A program made the translations under genes and the position numbers. A stretch of DNA of 64,000 nt from Symbiodinium natans (taxonomy: Eukaryota > Sar > Dinophyceae > Suessiales > Symbiodiniaceae). Location: the NCBI GenBank assembly GCA_905221605.1, contig CAJNDS010000471.1, positions 1-64,000 on the forward strand. The letters are read 5' to 3'. Under the pieces are notes generated by a model. It saw only the letters and a program-made list of their open reading frames with translations, was not told the DNA's origin and did not search any database. Shown one piece after another: positions 9,181 through 17,845 of the stretch; position 1 is the stretch's first letter; the number at the start of each line of letters is the position of its first letter.

Positions 9181-11825
9181 TCCAGTCGCCAACAACTGAT
9201 TGGGTTATGCGTCGCGGTCTGACCGATCGTACCGTCTGGCCAGCAATGGCGCACCTGGCACAGAGGATATGTGCTGAAATGGTTCAAGTGGATGAAATGA
9301 ATGCCCAGCTAGGGACTGGAACACTCCTTTTTCAAAGGAGAGATCAAGGATATTATACTGACCTGCATCATTCGTTCCATGACAACCCGTGCTTGCCGGC
9401 GGTGGGGAATTACCCTCTTTCGGTGATGGGTGCCTTGTTGTCTCCTGGTCTGGAAGGGGAATTCAAGAATACGGACAAGTTTGGTACTGCTATGGAGGCA
9501 ATTGCCTATGATTGGAGCCGCAGTCCAGGCATGGAAGTTCATATTGAACTTATGGCGAGGGTAGCCAAAATGGTTCACCCATTCCTGAATCTGGGAGCAC
9601 AAGGGTCGGTGATGTTTTCAGAATTTCTCTGGCAGCGCGGGAGGGCTCGGTTGATGGAGTTCCTTCAAGCGGCGACTTGTGCGGACCAATTGGAGGCTCT
9701 CTGGAGAAGGATGGACGACGATGCGGATGAGGAGGTGGATCCTTCGACAGCGATGCTGGAAGTTCTTGGACTAGAGGATGCGGTGCTTGATCAAGGGAAC
9801 AATGAATCCCTTATTCCCATTGAAGATGCTGGAGGTGAGACAAGTGGTGACACTGGAGGGGATGGCAAAGCGCCAGAAGTTTCTCCGGAAGAGGAGACAT
9901 CCAGTGGGTCATCAAGACTGGCGGACACAAGGATTTTCTTGTGGTCAGTATATTCCCGCGTGGCTTCGAATTTCTCTATGCAGGACCGCACTACTGGTAA
10001 GATCTTTGACGGCACAAAAGGGTATCCTGGTGAAGGACCAAACAATGATGACAATCCTTCCTCTAAGGGGAACTTACCCTGGATCTCGGAAGACTACCTC
10101 GACGAAGTGGTGTCAAAAAAGATGAAAAGGTCTTCAGATATGGATGGGTTTGTTCCGGGAAGTGAGGGACCATTGGAAAAGGTAGAGGTGGAGAATGTTA
10201 CTGCCTCTAAAATTCTTATGGCTCTTTGGAAGAAGGGACATAGAGTTGGGTTTAGAAGGTTGCGTCGTTTGAATGCATCTGGATGCAAGGTTGGAGCAAT
10301 GAAACGTCCAATCAAAAGGGTGCAGAAGATTGGCGCTAGGAAGGCCTTCATGAAGATGTTCAATGTTTTTGGATCGTCTCAGCATGGCTCAGGAGTTGGC
10401 GGAAAACCGATCATGAAGGTGGTAGGACCAAGGCCAGGTTTTCCAGCTGTACTCCAAGCACCAAATACTGATAGCACGTCGGGTGAAGGGAGCAGTCCCC
10501 AGGTACATGGCAATGTTCATGTAGAGCACAGTCGCCCTATGGACCGGTATGAGGCAGAGCGCTTGGAGAAGAGGAAGAAGGGTTTCTGCTATTGGTTTGG
10601 CAAAGGGAAAGATCGCTGCAAATTTGGTGACGACTGCAAATTCATCCATTCCGAAGATGATGTGGTGCTACATTCATATTGGTGCAAGTACTATGTGGCA
10701 GGGAGAGAATGTTTCGCTGGAAAGGATTGTGGGTTCTCGCATGATGCAACTGGTGTGAGGTGCGTCCAGTTTGCTCGGTCTGGGAAGTGTCGATTTGGTG
10801 ACAGGTGTGTCTTCGAGCATGGTGTTCCGTTGGAAAAACAGAGGCCAAGGTCTCCAAGGACGCCCCCAAGGGATGGTCCAAGGAGAAAGTCTGGTGCAAA
10901 AGGTGGAGAAAAGGAGATCCCTCCTGAACAGTTCGATGATGATGAGGAGGGTTTTATGGTTTATGACGAAGAGACCAAGATGACGGAACTGTTGATGGAG
11001 GCGATTTCATTTCTCTCCGGTGGCAAGCCAGATTTGGCTCGAGCAGAGGCGGACCCATTGTTCAAACTCCTGAAGTTCACTGGAGATGCTGACCAAATGG
11101 ATCAAGTATGGGTTTCGTGGACCACTGAAATGTTGTCCGTGCTGGAACTTCTCGAAGTAGTGAAGTCGTACGATGTTTCGCTCGCGGAGGTGGAAGAATG
11201 GGTCAATGACCTGAGGATATGGTATGAGCGAGCCAATTTGGGAGAAGAAAAGGATCCCAAAAAAGGGAAAAAGAGGTCCCTAGAAGGGGAGTCCAGCAAA
11301 GATATTCCTGCCGAAAAAGAAGTGGTTGAGACTTCGGAGACGGAGGTTGCCGTTGAAGAAGAGAAGAAAAAGGTAAACAAGAAGAGGAAAGCTGCAGCTA
11401 TCGAAGATCCTTACACTCTCATGGTTCCAAAGCCGAAGAAGATGCCGACGATCATTGAGAAGGGTGGATCAACATCCAATGTGGTGGCTTCTGCAGTGGA
11501 AAAATCCTCGAAGACGCGCACAAAGTCAAATGTCGGTGGAAAGACAAAGAAGAAGGAGAAAAGTCAGAGTCCCAAAAAAGAAGAGGTGGTAATGGTGCAA
11601 GATCCTGAGGAAAAGGATCGTCCATCCGATGCGGAGGCACCAGGGTCTGCCAATGCGAATGAAGAGCTGGGTCAATCTTGCCAGGCGATTGAGGACGCAA
11701 AGAGAGAAGGATTGGTATCCTCAATTCAAAGGGGCGTACAGGATCCTGTTCTTACAGTTTCGGACCTGGAGTATATTCTGCTGCAACTTCACCTCAAGAT
11801 TGCCAACAATCGGAAAAAGAAGTGA
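8982..11825 (+). CDS. LTR-element ORF C: unknown helical region, three CCCH fingers, basic tail
   Basis: The frame is open from 8940 and its first ATG is at 9045 (MDRNLVISMSSEG), giving 926 residues to the stop at 11823; the codon at 8982 is TTG. It is in the -1 frame relative to ORF B and overlaps it for about 240 nt. Residues 40-260 look globular and helical, but I do not recognise a family. Three CCCH fingers lie at nt 10587-10649 (C-x9-C-x5-C-x3-H), 10683-10742 and 10761-10820 (both C-x8-C-x5-C-x3-H). The C-terminal third is Lys/Glu-rich with nuclear-signal-like runs (KKKVNKKRK, KPKKMP). I read it as the C-terminal part of the same polyprotein. I checked the overlap for an X-XXY-YYZ slippery heptamer in the correct phase and did not find a clear one. 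Confidence 0.8.
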   Translation: MEGCSWQVANGAKRLPKGSNKMDRNLVISMSSEGASEQDENLALEDDADQSMGDGAMVMVYDPGTLIQSPTTDWVMRRGLTDRTVWPAMAHLAQRICAEMVQVDEMNAQLGTGTLLFQRRDQGYYTDLHHSFHDNPCLPAVGNYPLSVMGALLSPGLEGEFKNTDKFGTAMEAIAYDWSRSPGMEVHIELMARVAKMVHPFLNLGAQGSVMFSEFLWQRGRARLMEFLQAATCADQLEALWRRMDDDADEEVDPSTAMLEVLGLEDAVLDQGNNESLIPIEDAGGETSGDTGGDGKAPEVSPEEETSSGSSRLADTRIFLWSVYSRVASNFSMQDRTTGKIFDGTKGYPGEGPNNDDNPSSKGNLPWISEDYLDEVVSKKMKRSSDMDGFVPGSEGPLEKVEVENVTASKILMALWKKGHRVGFRRLRRLNASGCKVGAMKRPIKRVQKIGARKAFMKMFNVFGSSQHGSGVGGKPIMKVVGPRPGFPAVLQAPNTDSTSGEGSSPQVHGNVHVEHSRPMDRYEAERLEKRKKGFCYWFGKGKDRCKFGDDCKFIHSEDDVVLHSYWCKYYVAGRECFAGKDCGFSHDATGVRCVQFARSGKCRFGDRCVFEHGVPLEKQRPRSPRTPPRDGPRRKSGAKGGEKEIPPEQFDDDEEGFMVYDEETKMTELLMEAISFLSGGKPDLARAEADPLFKLLKFTGDADQMDQVWVSWTTEMLSVLELLEVVKSYDVSLAEVEEWVNDLRIWYERANLGEEKDPKKGKKRSLEGESSKDIPAEKEVVETSETEVAVEEEKKKVNKKRKAAAIEDPYTLMVPKPKKMPTIIEKGGSTSNVVASAVEKSSKTRTKSNVGGKTKKKEKSQSPKKEEVVMVQDPEEKDRPSDAEAPGSANANEELGQSCQAIEDAKREGLVSSIQRGVQDPVLTVSDLEYILLQLHLKIANNRKKK

Positions 11826-12182
11826 TTGGATGGTATGGATGAAGGGATGGTTTTTCTCTTTCTGGAGACAGGTGCGCTGGAACAGCCAATGTGCTGACAA
11901 TGTGGTGGTTACTATTAAGGGTATGGAAATCCCTGATAGTAGGAGTCAGTAGCTTTTCGCGTAGCGAAGACCACGGTTTGTGGTGAAGAAGGCCAAGGAG
12001 TCTTCAGTGATGAGAGGATCAAGGTGAAAAAAGATTCTCTATGGGTAGTAGGTTAGCCAATGTGCTATAATTCCGTCCTGGAAGACGTTAAACCACAATT
12101 TGCATTTCAAGCAGCTGGCTGCTGCCGTAATGGCAGTTTTTGGCCAAAAGATCTGCATCTCCAATGTGTCCTAGGAAATCCT
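11826..12182 (+). other. LTR-element 3' untranslated region
   Basis: About 360 nt between the ORF C stop and the purine tract. No coding frame or recognisable signal was seen. It contains a short repeat of CCTAGGAAATCCTAGGA just before the purine tract (about 12169-12186). Confidence 0.6.
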
Positions 12183-12195
12183 AGGACAGGGGGAG
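12183..12195 (+). other. Polypurine tract
   Basis: AGGACAGGGGGAG, purine except for one C, directly abuts the first base of the right LTR, as expected for the plus-strand primer of an LTR retroelement. Confidence 0.7.
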
Positions 12196-12482
12196 TGCGG
12201 AGCTGCAATTGGTATTGTAGAAAGGAGTTAGTGTTGGAAGTTGGAAGGGTTAATGAACCCGGTAATCGTATTTGGCTCAAGATGGGCTTGAACAGAAAGC
12301 CACAAGTTCAAAAAGAAGTGCCTGGGTTCTTAGGGTTTGGTAAGGGTGTGGATTCCTTCCCCCTTTCCTTCCCCCCTGGGTTGCTCTTATCCGTGTTCTT
12401 GGTTGTTTCTTGGTTCGATCTGGGAAATATAAGTTCAGGGCGATTAGGGGAGTTGATTTCCTTCCTTGGTTGTCCCCCCGTA
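12196..12482 (+). repeat. Right LTR (287 bp)
   Basis: Aligned base for base with 3646-3932 (offset 8,550) with one substitution, at 12220. It runs directly into CCCTAAA repeats. Near-identity implies recent insertion or recent gene conversion. Confidence 0.93.
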
Positions 12483-12551
12483 CCCTAAACCCTAAACCCT
12501 AAACCCTAAACCCTAAACCCTAAACCCTAAACCCTAAACCCTAAACCCTAA
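12483..12551. repeat. Interstitial telomere array (CCCTAAA x ~10)
   Basis: Almost perfect tandem CCCTAAA, ending CCCTAAGCC. It is the continuation of the array broken by the LTR element. Confidence 0.97.
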
Positions 12552-12643
12552 GCCTCTGGTGCCATTCTGAATTTTCAAGTTATTTGTCTAAACAACTGAC
12601 AAGCCGAATTTACGTTTGAGGCCAAATACTCAAATTACTCAAA

Positions 12644-12745
12644 TCTCGCCTTGCCCTCTCCCCCCTCCCCCCCCCCGCCTCCCCCCACCCCTCCCCCCCT
12701 CCCCCCCCTCCCCACCCCTCCCCCCCTCCCCCCCCCCCCCTGCCA
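12644..12745. repeat. Polypyrimidine C-rich tract
   Basis: About 100 nt of CCCTCC/CCCCCC with a few A. It can form a quadruplex or i-motif. A similar tract lies at 13478-13596, so the two bracket the inverted-repeat element between them. Confidence 0.9.
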
Positions 12746-12779
12746 AAGAGAGGGGGCCGGGGGGGATTTGAAAAAATCG

Positions 12780-12828
12780 AAATTTTCGGTCGAAACGTTT
12801 CGGTCGAAACATTTCATTCGAAATCTTT
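12780..12828. repeat. TTTCGGTCGAAAC short tandem repeat
   Basis: AATTTTCGGTCGAAACG, TTTCGGTCGAAACA and TTTCATTCGAAAT follow one another: a 14-nt, near-palindromic unit present about three times. Confidence 0.6.
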
Positions 12829-12872
12829 TTGGTACCCAAACCCTATACAATTTCTATAAACCCTAAACTAGG

Positions 12873-13475
12873 GTTCGGCCGGTCCACACTAACAGCCACC
12901 ACCAGCAGACCCACAAATAAAAGCACCCGGTAAATGCCCAAAAATTGACTGGGATTCCTGCTTGTCCTGGTGCTTTTCCTGGTGCTATTTCTGGTGCTAT
13001 TTCTGGTGCTATTTTTTGTGCTATTCCTGGTGCTATTTCTGGTGCAATTTTTTGTGCTATTCCTGGTGCTATTTTTTGTGCTATTGTTTGTGCTATTTCT
13101 GGTGCTATTTCTGGTGCTGTTTCTGGTGCTATGTGACTACCAGTCACCATCAGCAGACCCACAAAAAACAGCACCCGGTAAATGCTAAGCTGCTAAAATT
13201 GACTGGGATGGTGCTATTTCTGGTGCTATTTCTGGTGCTATTTCTGGTGCTATTTTTTGTGCTATTCCTGGTGCTATTTCTGGTGCTATTTGCTATTGGT
13301 GCGATTTCTGGTGCTATTTCTGTTGCTATGTGACTAGCAGTCACCACCAGCAGACCCACAAAAAGAAGCACCCGGTAATTTGCTAAAATTGACTGGGATT
13401 CCTGGTGCTATTTTTGGCCTGTGTGTTATAAGGCCACGGCGGCGTTATTTGACTGTTAGTGTGGACCGGCCGAAC
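12873..13475. mobile_element. ~600-bp terminal-inverted-repeat element with internal 12-bp repeats
   Basis: The 23 bases at 12873-12895 (start GTTCGGCCGGTCCACACT) are exactly the reverse complement of 13453-13475. Inside, a module recurs three times (starting near 12898, 13143 and 13339): CAGCAGACCCACAAA, then GCACCCGGTAA, then AAAATTGACTGGGAT, each followed by a run of 12-bp CTGGTGCTATTT units or a remnant. The 12-bp unit keeps frames open on both strands (GAIS, LFLV, APEI repeats), with no gene inferred. No target duplication could be identified because both flanks approach C-rich tracts. A MITE-like or foldback element is the best description. Confidence 0.75.
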
Positions 13476-13477
13476 TC

Positions 13478-13596
13478 CCCAACACCCCCTCCTCCCCTCC
13501 CCTCACCCCCCCCCCCCCCCCCCCTTTCCCTCCCCCCCTCCCCTCCCCTCCCCCCCCCCTCCCCCCCTCCCCCCCCCCACCCCCCCCCCCCTCCCC
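13478..13596. repeat. Polypyrimidine C-rich tract
   Basis: Long runs of C broken by T and A. It mirrors the tract at 12644-12745 on the other side of the inverted-repeat element. Confidence 0.9.
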
Positions 13597-13679
13597 GTAA
13601 ACATAAATCTTCAAGGCCAAGATAAATACAAATTCCCTATGGTGCCATTCTGATCAATTTGAAATTTTTTTTTTGATCT

Positions 13680-14400
13680 CCAATTTCCAGAGGCCCCCAG
13701 ACCTTCAAGAATTGAACCCTAGAGATTTCGATTTAATACCCAGAGAATTCCAGACCCTCAAAAAATTGAATTCTAGAGGTTTCGTCCATCATCCAAAGAT
13801 TCCCAGATCTTCAAAAATTGAATTCTAGAAGATATCCAAAGATCCCCAGGCCTTCAAAATTTGAATTCTAGAGGTCTTAATCGAATATCCAGAAATTATA
13901 AATCCTTCAAAAAGTAATTTCTAGAAATATTTAATTGAATACCCAAAGATTCCCAGACCTTCAAAATTCGAATTCCCAATCAGACATACAGAAATCATCA
14001 AATCTATATAATTTAAATTCAGATTCCCAGACCTTCAGAAATTAAATTCTAAAGGTTTTAATTCAATATATATATATATATTCCCAGATCTTCAAAATTT
14101 TAATTCTAGAAGTTTAAATCGGCATCCAAAAATTCAAAATTCCACTCCCAGAAATTTTAGATAATATCCAAAGATCCCGAGCCCTTCAAAGTTCCAATTC
14201 TAAAGGTTTTAAATGATATCCAAAAACTCCCAGACCTTCAAAATTTCAATTCTAGAAATTTTAATCATATTTCCAGAGATTCCCAGACCTTCAAAATTTC
14301 ATTTCTAGAGGTTTTAATCAGATCTCCAGAAATTCCCAATCCTTCAAAATTTAAATTCTGCAGATTTTGATCAATCTAGAGATTCCCAACCCTTAATCCA
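13680..14400. repeat. AT-rich degenerate minisatellite, ~55-75 bp unit
   Basis: The phrase CCCAGACCTTCAAAATT, followed by AATTCTAGAGGTTTTAAT and a variable TATCCAGA segment, returns about eleven times with strong divergence (for example near 13699, 13750, 13805, 13847, 13952, 14024, 14081, 14188, 14230, 14284 and 14336). It is much more AT-rich than its surroundings and has no gene. Confidence 0.8.
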
Positions 14401-14461
14401 AAACCCCGGCCAAAAAACCTTTTCAATTACTATCCCAAAATATCAGAAATCTAAACCCCCT

Positions 14462-14529
14462 AACTCCCCTAAAGCCCCTAAACCCTAACCACCAACCCCC
14501 AAACCCCAAACCCTAAACCCTAAACCTCT
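14462..14529. repeat. Degenerate interstitial telomere patch
   Basis: CCCCTAAACCCTAACC, CCCCAAACCCC and CCCTAAACCCTAAACC units grade into one another. Confidence 0.85.
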
Positions 14530-14559
14530 CTTACCTATATATATTTAAACCCTATAGTC

Positions 14560-15040
14560 AGAAAATCGACCGGCCCTGTTGGGCACTCAAGGGTCTTCAC
14601 AGCCTAATTTTGGTCAAGGGGGGGTCGTATTTTTCAATTATTAAAGGCAAAATAGTCTTCTGAGACCCCCCCTTGCCTCAAACTCCGACCCCCCCTTGAA
14701 AGGGAAAGTTTGCCTCCAAAAACACCCCAAATGAGGGTGACCCCAGGATCGGCCCGGGTCCCAGGTAAAAATGCGATTTTTTAGTACTGAAATCGACGGC
14801 TCTGGGTGGTCTCTCGTTTTCTGGATTTTTGACCAAAACCGAGCCTTCACCGGTTTCAGGATTTCAAGTCCCGCCCCTCTATGGGGGCCGATGAAATGGT
14901 TCGTGGGTAGGAGGACAGGGCTTGCTGATGAGAAATGTAAACTTTTTACTTTCTTAATGTTTTGGGATTCTCTGGGTGGGTGGGTTTTTTTCCGTTGCCT
15001 ACACACACTGCTGGCCTAGTAAATGCTCGAACTTGAGATG
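14560..15040. other. Unassigned sequence
   Basis: Open frames on both strands (minus 14641-15006, plus 14771-15019) cover the same bases and neither shows a domain. I see no supported gene here. Confidence 0.4.
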
Positions 15041-15041
15041 C

Positions 15042-15330
15042 TGAACCCTAAACCCTAAACTACTAAACCCTACTAAACCCTACTAAACCCTACTAAACCC
15101 TACTAAACCCTACTAAACCCTACTAAACCCTACTAAACCCTACTAAACCCTACTAAACCCTACTAAACCCTACTAAACCCTACTAAACCCTACTAAACCA
15201 CCCTAAACCCTACTAAACCACCCTAAACCCTACTAAACCACCCTAAACCCTACTAAACCACCCTAAACCCTAAACCCTAAACCCTAAACCCTAAACCCTA
15301 AACCCTAAACCCTAAAAACCCTGAACCCTA
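15042..15330. repeat. Telomere-variant array: 10-mer, then 20-mer, then 7-mer
   Basis: CCCTAAA units (15046-15058) pass into thirteen TACTAAACCC decamers (15061-15190). These pass into four 20-mers combining TACTAAACCA with CCCTAAACCC (15191-15270), and then into pure CCCTAAA (to about 15315) ending AAAAACCCTGAACCC. The decamer is the telomere unit with ACT inserted. Confidence 0.95.
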
Positions 15331-15332
15331 AA

Positions 15333-15377
15333 CCGGCGCCACTTCACTGGCGAACCCTAAACCCTAAACCCTAACCT
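15333..15377. repeat. GGCGCCA hairpin motif plus telomere units (second copy)
   Basis: GGCGCCACTTCACTGGCGAA followed by CCCTAAACCCTAAACCCTAA. Same organisation as 1159-1223: an imperfect CGCCA/TGGCG stem directly joined to AACCCTAAA. Confidence 0.75.
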
Positions 15378-15378
15378 A

Positions 15379-15440
15379 GTGGGGGAGTGGGGGAGTGGGG
15401 GAGTGGGGGAGTGGGGGAGTGGGGGAGTGGGGGAGTGGGG
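15379..15440. repeat. 8-bp GTGGGGGA array, ~8 copies
   Basis: Perfect tandem GTGGGGGA on the plus strand, a strong G-quadruplex candidate next to telomere repeats. Confidence 0.95.
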
Positions 15441-16400
15441 CCGCTCAAAAAGCTTCATGTGTTGAAGACCCACGCTGCCTTTTTTCAGCTGATCGCTCCA
15501 ATCACTTGTGCCAGCTTTTGAACACCGGCGCGTTCACGTTCCACTGGAATGCCTTCGGGGCGGGTGTTGCAGCGGTTCTACTTGGTGGTTCATGTGTAGT
15601 TCTTGTGACTTGCACCTTGCAATAGGCTTAGGTTGCAGGCTTGGGTCACAAGGCTCTGCCCAAACTATGATTCGTAAGAACAAGTAGTATAATCATCATA
15701 GCGTTCTTCCCGGAGAGTGGGGGATGGGAATCGACGGGTTGCCAAATCCTGTACCTGCTGATGTTCCGCCTTGATTTTACTTGTTGGTATTGCTTCATGA
15801 CTGTAGCTTCCGGTGATTTGAACATGTTTGCTGCTTTGTAGTGACGATGATGGCCATCCTTGCTTGTTGGACGACAATCAGAACTGCCAATGACCTAAGA
15901 GTTGTGTCAGAGTTGCATGGTTTGGGGAGGAACTTTGAACCGTCAACATGCAGGCTCGTAGTGTGTGTTCCTTTCCGCAGTAACAATCATCATCGGCACA
16001 GCATCGTTCAGTTCCATCTTCTGCATGCACTGCATGGGGCATATTGAAGCAGTCTTTGCTTTGCAACACAGCCTGTGATGAGGTGAGAGGTACTGTCTTT
16101 TGTACTGCCAGTGACAGACATGTCTTTCCCATGGCCCTCTACCCTGAACCCGAAGCACATCACTTCGTACCCCGATATCAGATTTTCGTCAAGAGTGACA
16201 GTCGGATTCGTACACCGTAAACTATGAAATAGCCTCTAGAAGCTCTTTGCTCTTGGACACTTGCGCGGTCGGCGGACTGTGCGCTTGGCGGCAGCGCTTG
16301 AGGCACGGGGGAAGCTGTTGTAGGCGCTTGGTGGATCGCTGGTCACATTTTGCCTCGGGGTTTCGGCTACTTTTTCAAGGTTGCTGGGGCGTGTGGCATG
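15441..16400. other. Unassigned low-copy sequence
   Basis: Open frames under 90 codons on both strands, none with a domain or favoured composition. No RNA gene recognised. Confidence 0.4.
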
Positions 16401-16474
16401 TGGTGTGTGTGTGTGTGTATGTCTGTGTGTGTATGTCTGTGCGTGTATGTCTGTGTGTGTGTGTGGGGTGTGCG
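16401..16474. repeat. (TG)n microsatellite
   Basis: TG dinucleotides with TATGTC interruptions at regular intervals (TGTGTGTATGTCTGTGTG repeated). Confidence 0.9.
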
Positions 16475-16807
16475 TGTGAGGGAGTAATTGCGTCCGTTAC
16501 TCGTAGCCCTTGATCCAACAACCTTAAAAATGCCTCTCCAACATCTATGGCATCTCTGGTAAACTTCTTCGATGTGTACAATTGCAGAGGTAGTTTTCAA
16601 AGTGGTTTCAGGCTCTTTAACAACCCGACTTTCGGACCACCTTGGAGCGCAAGTGCACGAAAACCCTAAACCCATGTGTTAAAACGACAGCGTGCCAGCG
16701 CTGGAACATGCCACTAACACCAGGCCAAAACATGACCCGTGCACCAACCACTTGCTTGGAGCACGGCATGTTAAACGCCGTGGATGATGCGAGCAGGGTC
16801 GTTCAAT

Positions 16808-16858
16808 GAAAAAAGAGAGAGAGAGAGTGAGTGAGTGAGTGAGTGAGTGAGTGAGTGA

Positions 16859-16893
<35 letters not shown>

Positions 16894-16952
16894 TGTGTGT
16901 GTGTGTGTGTGTCTGTCTGTCTGTCTGTCTGTCTGCCTGCCTGCCTGCCTGC

Positions 16953-16991
<39 letters not shown>

Positions 16992-17053
16992 CCTGCCTGC
17001 CTGCCTGCCTGCCTGGCTGTCTGTCTGTCTGTCTGTGTGTGTGTGTGTGTGTT
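16808..17053. repeat. Mirror-ordered compound microsatellite
   Basis: Successive blocks are GAGA, GTGA, (GT)n, CTGT, CTGC, CTGG (about 8), CTGC, one CTGG, CTGT, (GT)n. Each block differs from its neighbour by one base and the order on the right mirrors that on the left. Open frames through it (Cys/Leu/Val or Thr/His/Ser repeats) are artefacts. Confidence 0.93.
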
Positions 17054-17521
17054 TTCGGCTTTCTTGCAATTTTCAGCTGCAGTAATGACTGAAAGGCGCT
17101 TGTTTGGGAAGCTGCGGAAACTCCTTCCGACAGAGCAGATTTTCAGACAACGGAGCAGAGCTTCTGTGCAAACTCGTTTTGCGATGCCGCTTTAGTGCTC
17201 GCCCGCTTGCGTGCGTTGGGCGGACTGGCTCGTGCTTGCAGATTGGAAAGACGGCGGATGTGCTGCAGGAACTATTTCAAGTCAAAGGCTTTCGACACAG
17301 AGCTAACTGACTGGAGGACATGAGCTGCAGTGACGCAAACACCGAAGGGGGAGCCTTTACTCCAGTGAGACTGTAACGGCCTAATGAGGACTGCGTACCC
17401 CGTAGATACACATAGATCCGCCAATGTGCCCCACACCGAGCCCTTCATCCCTGCAAGACTCGGACGCCTGCTCCAGTAATTGCTATAGGCCTAGGCTTCC
17501 GGCTTAAACCCTGAATCGTGG

Positions 17522-17549
17522 GGGTTTAGGGTTTAGGGTTTAGGGTTTA
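17522..17549. repeat. Inverted interstitial telomere patch (TTTAGGG x 4)
   Basis: Perfect GTTTAGG units in the orientation opposite to the large arrays at 12.5 and 15 kb. Confidence 0.95.
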
Positions 17550-17845
17550 GACATTTAGTTGTTCGATTGTGGGGTCTTGGTGGCTTTCGCTGTCCAGGTG
17601 CTGGGACTATAGCCGTGAGGGTGTACAGTAGTTGTACATATCGGGGCCTATTTGGTTAGAACGGGGTATGTTTGAGCTTTATTGGGATTCATTATGTAGG
17701 TTCCTGCATTACCTTTTTACGGCTCTCCTTGTCTCAGATTGGGTGGGTGGCCGCCTGGGAGGCGGCACGCGCGGCGGCGGCTTCTTCGACGGGGCTGGGC
17801 CGGCCATTTTGGTCCTGAAGCAACGGGTTTAATTACACCATCATG

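Larger units (their letters stand above)
3646..12482 (+). mobile_element. LTR retroelement lacking recognisable pol, inserted in telomere repeats
   Basis: An 8,837-bp element bounded by 287-bp direct repeats that match at 286 positions. It has a primer-binding site directly after the left LTR, a purine-rich tract directly before the right LTR, and a CCCTA flank on both sides. Internally, three overlapping plus-strand frames (3999-4502, 4357-9180, about 8940-11825) together make about 2,600 codons. I searched these translations by eye for an aspartic protease, the integrase HHCC and DDE residues, a Y/F-x-DD polymerase box and an RNase H core, and found none. The primer type and LTR layout point to the copia superfamily (knowledge of Drosophila copia and yeast Ty5). 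A non-autonomous copia derivative is the simplest reading. A different, unrecognised LTR-bounded entity is possible. Confidence 0.88.

Noticed and set aside
12863-13371. Repeat proteins (GAISGAIS, LFLVLFLV, APEIAPEI)
   Set aside because: Products of a 12-bp tandem repeat inside the inverted-repeat element, open on both strands.
16855-17195. Cys/Val or Thr/His-rich frames
   Set aside because: Translation of GT/CTGC microsatellites in several frames.
17798-17822. Relic of the dinoflagellate spliced leader
   Set aside because: GGCCATTTTGGTCCTGAAG shares the GCCATTTTGG core with the known leader, but the flanks need gaps and mismatches, and no retroposed gene follows. A ten-base match is too weak.
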